Source: an uncultured Lachnospiraceae bacterium (GTDB lineage: Bacteria; Bacillota; Clostridia; Lachnospirales; Lachnospiraceae). Taken from it: a DNA stretch of 64,000 nucleotides. The stretch lies in NCBI GenBank assembly GCA_934320845.1, contig CAKRFU010000004.1:62001-126000 (forward strand). The letters are read 5' to 3'. The position numbers were made by a program, and so were the translations under genes. This document shows, piece after piece, positions 60,801 to 64,000 of this stretch (positions are counted from its first letter, which is position 1; every line of letters begins with the position of its first letter). A model generated the notes under the pieces. The model worked only from the letters and a program-made list of their open reading frames with translations. It made no database searches and had not been told where the DNA came from.

Positions 60801-60836
60801 GAGGGCTTGTCATTGCTTGATAAGCCCTCATTTTTT
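60801..60836 (+). terminator. Terminator of the GGGtGRT operon
   Basis: GAGGGCTTGTC (60801-60811) pairs with GATAAGCCCTC (60819-60829, one G-U), followed by ATTTTTT. Confidence 0.88.
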
Positions 60837-60961
60837 ATGCGTGATACACACATTTTACATGAAAAAAGTATGAGGAACATCTTCTTCTGTTATCTGATAT
60901 AGAAACTTGTTAACTAAGTAATCTTATTGACTACATCATTATTATACAAGGAGACTAATAA

Positions 60962-61516
60962 ATGACTCAAAAATTGGCAGTATTTTTTCCGGGCATAGGT
61001 TATCACAACGATAAGCCGCTTTTATATTACAGTCAAAAACTGGCGAAAGAATCCGGTTTTGAGTGTATAAAAGTAAATTACAATGGTTTTGCATCAGGAA
61101 TCAAGGGCGATAAAGAAAAAATGGGAGAAGCACTTGAAATGGCATATTCACAAACTGAACCAATCCTAGCTGCAGTTGACTGGTCAAAATATAGTGATAT
61201 AATTTTTATTTCCAAAAGTATAGGAACTGCAGTAGCTGCACGATATGCAGAGGAGAACGATTTAGAGTGTAGAAATATCTACATGACACCTCTTGCAGAA
61301 ACATTTCTATTTAACCCCAAAAACGGTATCGCCTTTCACGGCACATCTGATGACTGGGCTGATACTGAAAACATTAAAGATAAATGTTCTCAATATAATT
61401 TAAAATTATATATAACACCTGCTGCAAATCATTCACTTGAAACAGATGATACAATTGAAAATATCAGAATTATTCAAAAAACAATGGAATATATTAAAAA
61501 CTATATTAATAACTAA
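60962..61516 (+). CDS. Alpha/beta hydrolase-like protein
   Basis: A 184-residue protein with the alpha/beta hydrolase layout: KLAVFFPGIGYHNDKPLLYYS (strand and oxyanion loop) at the N-terminus, a nucleophile-elbow candidate IIFISKSIGTAVAARYA (SKSIG with a Ser around residue 83) and a late His (AANHSLET). It is shorter than most hydrolases and lacks a lid, so it belongs to the small group of the fold. Substrate is unknown. AAGGAG lies 8 bases before the ATG. Confidence 0.65.
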   Translation: MTQKLAVFFPGIGYHNDKPLLYYSQKLAKESGFECIKVNYNGFASGIKGDKEKMGEALEMAYSQTEPILAAVDWSKYSDIIFISKSIGTAVAARYAEENDLECRNIYMTPLAETFLFNPKNGIAFHGTSDDWADTENIKDKCSQYNLKLYITPAANHSLETDDTIENIRIIQKTMEYIKNYINN

Positions 61517-61530
61517 AATGGCAGCATATG

Positions 61531-61663
61531 CGAACAGCTTCGTTCATTATAAATTATATAGCGAACGAAACACGAACATTCTTTCCGAACAAATTTTCTT
61601 AAAAAGTATTGACAAACAACTGTTCTGATGATATTATTACCACATGAAGCGAACAAATGTTTA
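61531..61663 (+). promoter_or_regulatory. LexA (DinR)-type operator region upstream of the LysM gene
   Basis: Five CGAAC words occur on the plus strand at 61531, 61562, 61573, 61586 and 61650. The last, CGAACAAATGTTTA (61650-61663), fits the Gram-positive LexA box CGAACRNRYGTTYG except for the final base, and lies just after the predicted transcription start. The others are half-sites or weak sites (for example CGAAC with GTTC at 61531-61545). Confidence 0.65.
61609..61637 (+). promoter_or_regulatory. Sigma-A promoter for the LysM gene
   Basis: TTGACA (61609-61614) and TATTAT (61632-61637) with a 17-base spacer; the LexA box overlaps the start region. Confidence 0.75.
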
Positions 61664-61687
61664 AGTACAAAGGAGGATATTGTGTTT

Positions 61688-62035
61688 ATGAAAGATATGT
61701 TTATACAAAAAAGAATGTTGTGCATAAAGATTTTAATTGTCATACTTTTATCATCAGTTTTTGCGGTGTTTTGCTTTCATATCAGCAAATCTTCCGGAGT
61801 AAGTACATTACAGACTGACAAAAAACTTTCATATATCTGCATTACTATAAATAAAAATGATTCCCTTTGGAGTATAGCCAAAAAGTATGAGGATAGATAT
61901 GATGGCTCTTTTAATGACTTTATTACAGAAATAAAGCGGTGTAACGGTCTTAAATCAAATACCATATATGCTGGAAACCAGATAGTAATTCCTGTTGTCA
62001 TCTACAATGAAAAGATATCCACGGCAGATAAGTAG
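61688..62035 (+). CDS. YneA-like LysM membrane protein (candidate SOS cell-division inhibitor)
   Basis: A 115-residue protein with one N-terminal membrane helix (MLCIKILIVILLSSVFAVFCF, about 9-29) and a LysM domain outside (ITINKNDSLWSIAKKYEDRY..GLKSNTIYAGNQIVIPV, about 53-103). YneA of Bacillus has this layout: a short membrane anchor and LysM, made only during the SOS response to delay division. The start here is ATG 61688; a GTG at 61682 is closer to AAGGAGG and also possible. The LexA box upstream supports an SOS gene. lexA itself is not in the window. Confidence 0.7.
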   Translation: MKDMFIQKRMLCIKILIVILLSSVFAVFCFHISKSSGVSTLQTDKKLSYICITINKNDSLWSIAKKYEDRYDGSFNDFITEIKRCNGLKSNTIYAGNQIVIPVVIYNEKISTADK

Positions 62036-62166
62036 CTGCATTTTATCATACATTTGACATTATATTCCGTTATCATTTATTCGTTGCGTTAAATATGCAT
62101 ATGATTTATACCATATTATCGTGACAAAATAAAAGATTAAGACTTTATACGGAGGATTATGTTAGT

Positions 62167-63924
62167 ATGAATAAATTTTCAAAAATATCAAAAGCTTTTT
62201 TTATTGCAGGAATTACTGCGATGTGTCTTAGTATTGCGCCAAAACCTGCAATAGCAAATGCATCTGTATCAATTGAGCAGAATAATGATGGAAATTATAT
62301 AAACATCGAAAATGACAGTTCATTAAAAGCTGTCTACAATAATGTTACCTATAGCAATGAAACTTTTCCGGCAATTCGTGTCGATGATGTATGGATGGTT
62401 CCAGTAAAAGAGTTTCTTCAGGACATTCTTGGATGTACATATAGCTATGATGAGAATGAAGGCACATTATTTATTTCTAATAACTATGGCAATGCAAGTG
62501 TATCGTGTGTTGTTGGGAGTAAAGAGTTAAGTGTTGGTTCATCCGTAGTCGGTATGGATCTGCCTGTTATGAAAGCAAAAAATACCGAAGATAACGCAAA
62601 AGAGACGATATATGTTCCAGCTTCAAAAGTCATTCAAAATCTGGGGTATGGATACGATTCGTCCGCAACAGAAATAAGTGTTACTGATAATATAAAATTA
62701 TATGAAAATTCTAAGCAGACCGAATATGAAAAACAATATTCAAATGCCATAAATAGTATAATCTATACTAAAAATTTATCCGGAAATGATATTGTTAACA
62801 TTACAGCACTCAATGACTTAGATGAGAACAAAGTAACAGAGAATACTGATTATAACAGTATAGAATATATCTATGCCGATACAAAAAATCTTCTCGGTGA
62901 TATAGACAAGTCATTCGAAAACGGTGTGGTCACCGAAATTAAAATATGGGAAGAAGAAAACAATACCCACCTCAAAATAACCTTTGACGGAAGATATGTT
63001 GTAAGTAAGCAAATCTTGGCAAACACATTTTCAGTAATATTAGAAAAAGGTTCTTTCAGTATAAAGGCATTGATTCCGGATGGTGTAGATGCAAAAAAAA
63101 TTACGGCAACAGACAGGTATTGGAATAAAAAATTTTATATTATAGTTCCTGGAAATCACGTTTCCTTTTATAAGAAATATATACCCATTAATAATAGTTC
63201 TGTTATCCAAAAAATCAATGTAAATAAGACTGCCGATGGAAATAATACCAGAATAGTGGTAACGACAACCAAATTACAAGGATATAAAATCACAAATGAA
63301 GACGGATATTTTACTGTAAAAATCGGCGCACCAAAAAATATATATAAAAATATAATACTTCTTGATGCAGGACATGGCGGAAAAGATTCGGGAGCCAGTT
63401 ATAAAAATCTGTACGAGAAAAAGCTTAATCTTGAAATTATTTATACAAGGGCACGCAAATATTTTGAGGCTAATAATTCTAATGTTAAAGCCTATTGGAC
63501 CAGACATGATGATACATTTATAAATTTATATACAAGACCAAAGCTTTCAAAAACTTATAGTGCTGATATGTTCATGAGCCTTCATATGAATAGTGCTGGA
63601 AACAGACTGGCAAATGGAACAGAGGTATATTATTCTTCAAAAAATAATAAGGTTACAAGTACAGGCTTATATAGTAAAAAAATGGCTTCGATGATGTTAA
63701 ACTCGGTATTAGACGGAGTAAATGCTAAAAATAGAGGTGTTCGTCAGGCTGGTTTTGTTGTAAACAAATATAATACGGTGCCATCAATTCTAGTTGAATT
63801 AGGGTTTATAACCGGCAATAAAGATTATCCTAATTTAAAGAAAGCCGCTTATAGAGAAAAAGCTGCTAAAGCATTGTATAATGGTGTTGAAAAAATATTT
63901 AAAAAATATCCTACAAAACGCTAG
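62167..63924 (+). CDS. Secreted N-acetylmuramoyl-L-alanine amidase
   Basis: A 585-residue cell-wall hydrolase. A signal peptide (about 1-33: FSKISKAFFIAGITAMCLSIAP) precedes a copper-amine-oxidase-N-like domain (about 50-180: DDVWMVPVKEFLQDILGC..VPASKVIQNLGYGYD). An AMIN-like beta region (about 245-385) follows. The Amidase_3 domain (about 396-580) has Zn and catalytic residues in LLDAGHGGKDSGA (His about 402), the Glu in YEKKLNLEI, SLHMNSAGN (His about 472) and LVELGFITG (Glu about 545). It cuts the bond between MurNAc and the stem peptide. GGAGGATT lies upstream; the ATG at 62159 leads to an immediate stop. Confidence 0.92.
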   Translation: MNKFSKISKAFFIAGITAMCLSIAPKPAIANASVSIEQNNDGNYINIENDSSLKAVYNNVTYSNETFPAIRVDDVWMVPVKEFLQDILGCTYSYDENEGTLFISNNYGNASVSCVVGSKELSVGSSVVGMDLPVMKAKNTEDNAKETIYVPASKVIQNLGYGYDSSATEISVTDNIKLYENSKQTEYEKQYSNAINSIIYTKNLSGNDIVNITALNDLDENKVTENTDYNSIEYIYADTKNLLGDIDKSFENGVVTEIKIWEEENNTHLKITFDGRYVVSKQILANTFSVILEKGSFSIKALIPDGVDAKKITATDRYWNKKFYIIVPGNHVSFYKKYIPINNSSVIQKINVNKTADGNNTRIVVTTTKLQGYKITNEDGYFTVKIGAPKNIYKNIILLDAGHGGKDSGASYKNLYEKKLNLEIIYTRARKYFEANNSNVKAYWTRHDDTFINLYTRPKLSKTYSADMFMSLHMNSAGNRLANGTEVYYSSKNNKVTSTGLYSKKMASMMLNSVLDGVNAKNRGVRQAGFVVNKYNTVPSILVELGFITGNKDYPNLKKAAYREKAAKALYNGVEKIFKKYPTKR

Positions 63925-63952
63925 TGTAATGTATTAGGCTGTATTGTCTTTA

Positions 63953-64000
63953 TTATTTTTCCCATTTTACAGCACCTGCCGCACTTCGTTTCAAATCATC
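63953..64000 (-). CDS. C-terminal end of a minus-strand gene, cut by the window edge
   Basis: Only one minus-strand frame is open here, ending in DDLKRSAAGAVKWEK and a stop at 63955-63953. Too little is present to identify it; it may also be non-coding. Confidence 0.25.
   Translation of the reverse strand, partial: DDLKRSAAGAVKWEK

Overview
The window is a low-GC, AT-rich Firmicutes chromosome segment. Strong AGGAGG-type ribosome binding sites, sigma-A promoters with 16-18 bp spacers, and families such as DUF6465, DUF3793, DUF4846, the GGGtGRT protein and secreted proteins with Thr-Pro or Asn linkers point to an anaerobic gut member of the Lachnospiraceae (Lachnospira/Butyrivibrio/Roseburia-like). 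The genus cannot be fixed from the sequence alone. No rRNA, tRNA, CRISPR array, IS element or phage is visible.

Layout. 1-12 kb: a partial secreted beta-helix protein, a DUF4846 protein, ribosomal protein L25/Ctc behind a CIRCE-like operator, DUF445 and DUF3793 proteins, a cation diffusion facilitator behind a NiCo riboswitch, a drug/metabolite exporter, a Lys-rich DUF6465 protein, and two membrane signalling proteins (degenerate GGDEF plus EAL; hybrid histidine kinase). 12-20 kb: Xaa-Pro aminopeptidase, two unknown membrane proteins leading into cdaA-cdaR (c-di-AMP synthesis), and typA on the minus strand. 20-25 kb: a two-OB-fold SSB-like protein, a CobA-family ATPase, dapA-dapB-cvpA-queH and a Nudix hydrolase. 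25-29.4 kb: an FMN-riboswitch-controlled ribD-ribE-ribBA-ribH operon whose leader carries a palindromic repeat and a 17-bp tandem repeat. 29.4-39.3 kb: after yqeG, an accessory stretch with an AP2/degenerate-HNH protein, a frameshifted gene, secreted Asn-rich and Thr-Pro proteins, a tiny ribbon-helix-helix regulator, a SleB-like hydrolase, an AlbA_2/ATPase regulator, a truncated secreted gene and a transglutaminase-like surface protein. 39.3-43 kb: thrC and rpsB-tsf. 42.9-46.5 kb: an AlbA_2 gene remnant, an M20 amidohydrolase and a fused homocysteine methyltransferase/MTHFR. 46.7-56 kb: purM-purN-purD-glyA, LUD protein, hydE, a 51-aa membrane peptide, topoisomerase III, a hexapeptide acyltransferase and a SEC-C protein. 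56.7-64 kb: an arylsulfate sulfotransferase, the uncharacterised NifU-like/GGGtGRT pair, an alpha/beta hydrolase-like protein, a YneA-like LysM protein behind a LexA box, and a cell-wall amidase.

Themes. Housekeeping biosynthesis (lysine precursors, riboflavin, purines, threonine, one-carbon metabolism) is interleaved with envelope biology (amidase, SleB, surface proteins, c-di-AMP). Regulation is unusually readable: FMN and NiCo riboswitches, a CIRCE operator on ctc, a LexA box on a yneA-like gene, a structured rpsB leader, and a duplicated motif that may be the operator of the small RHH protein. The strongest leads for something undescribed are the GGGtGRT/NifU-like pair, the dispersed ~130-bp palindromic element, and the 142-bp structured inverted repeat at 44.5 kb.
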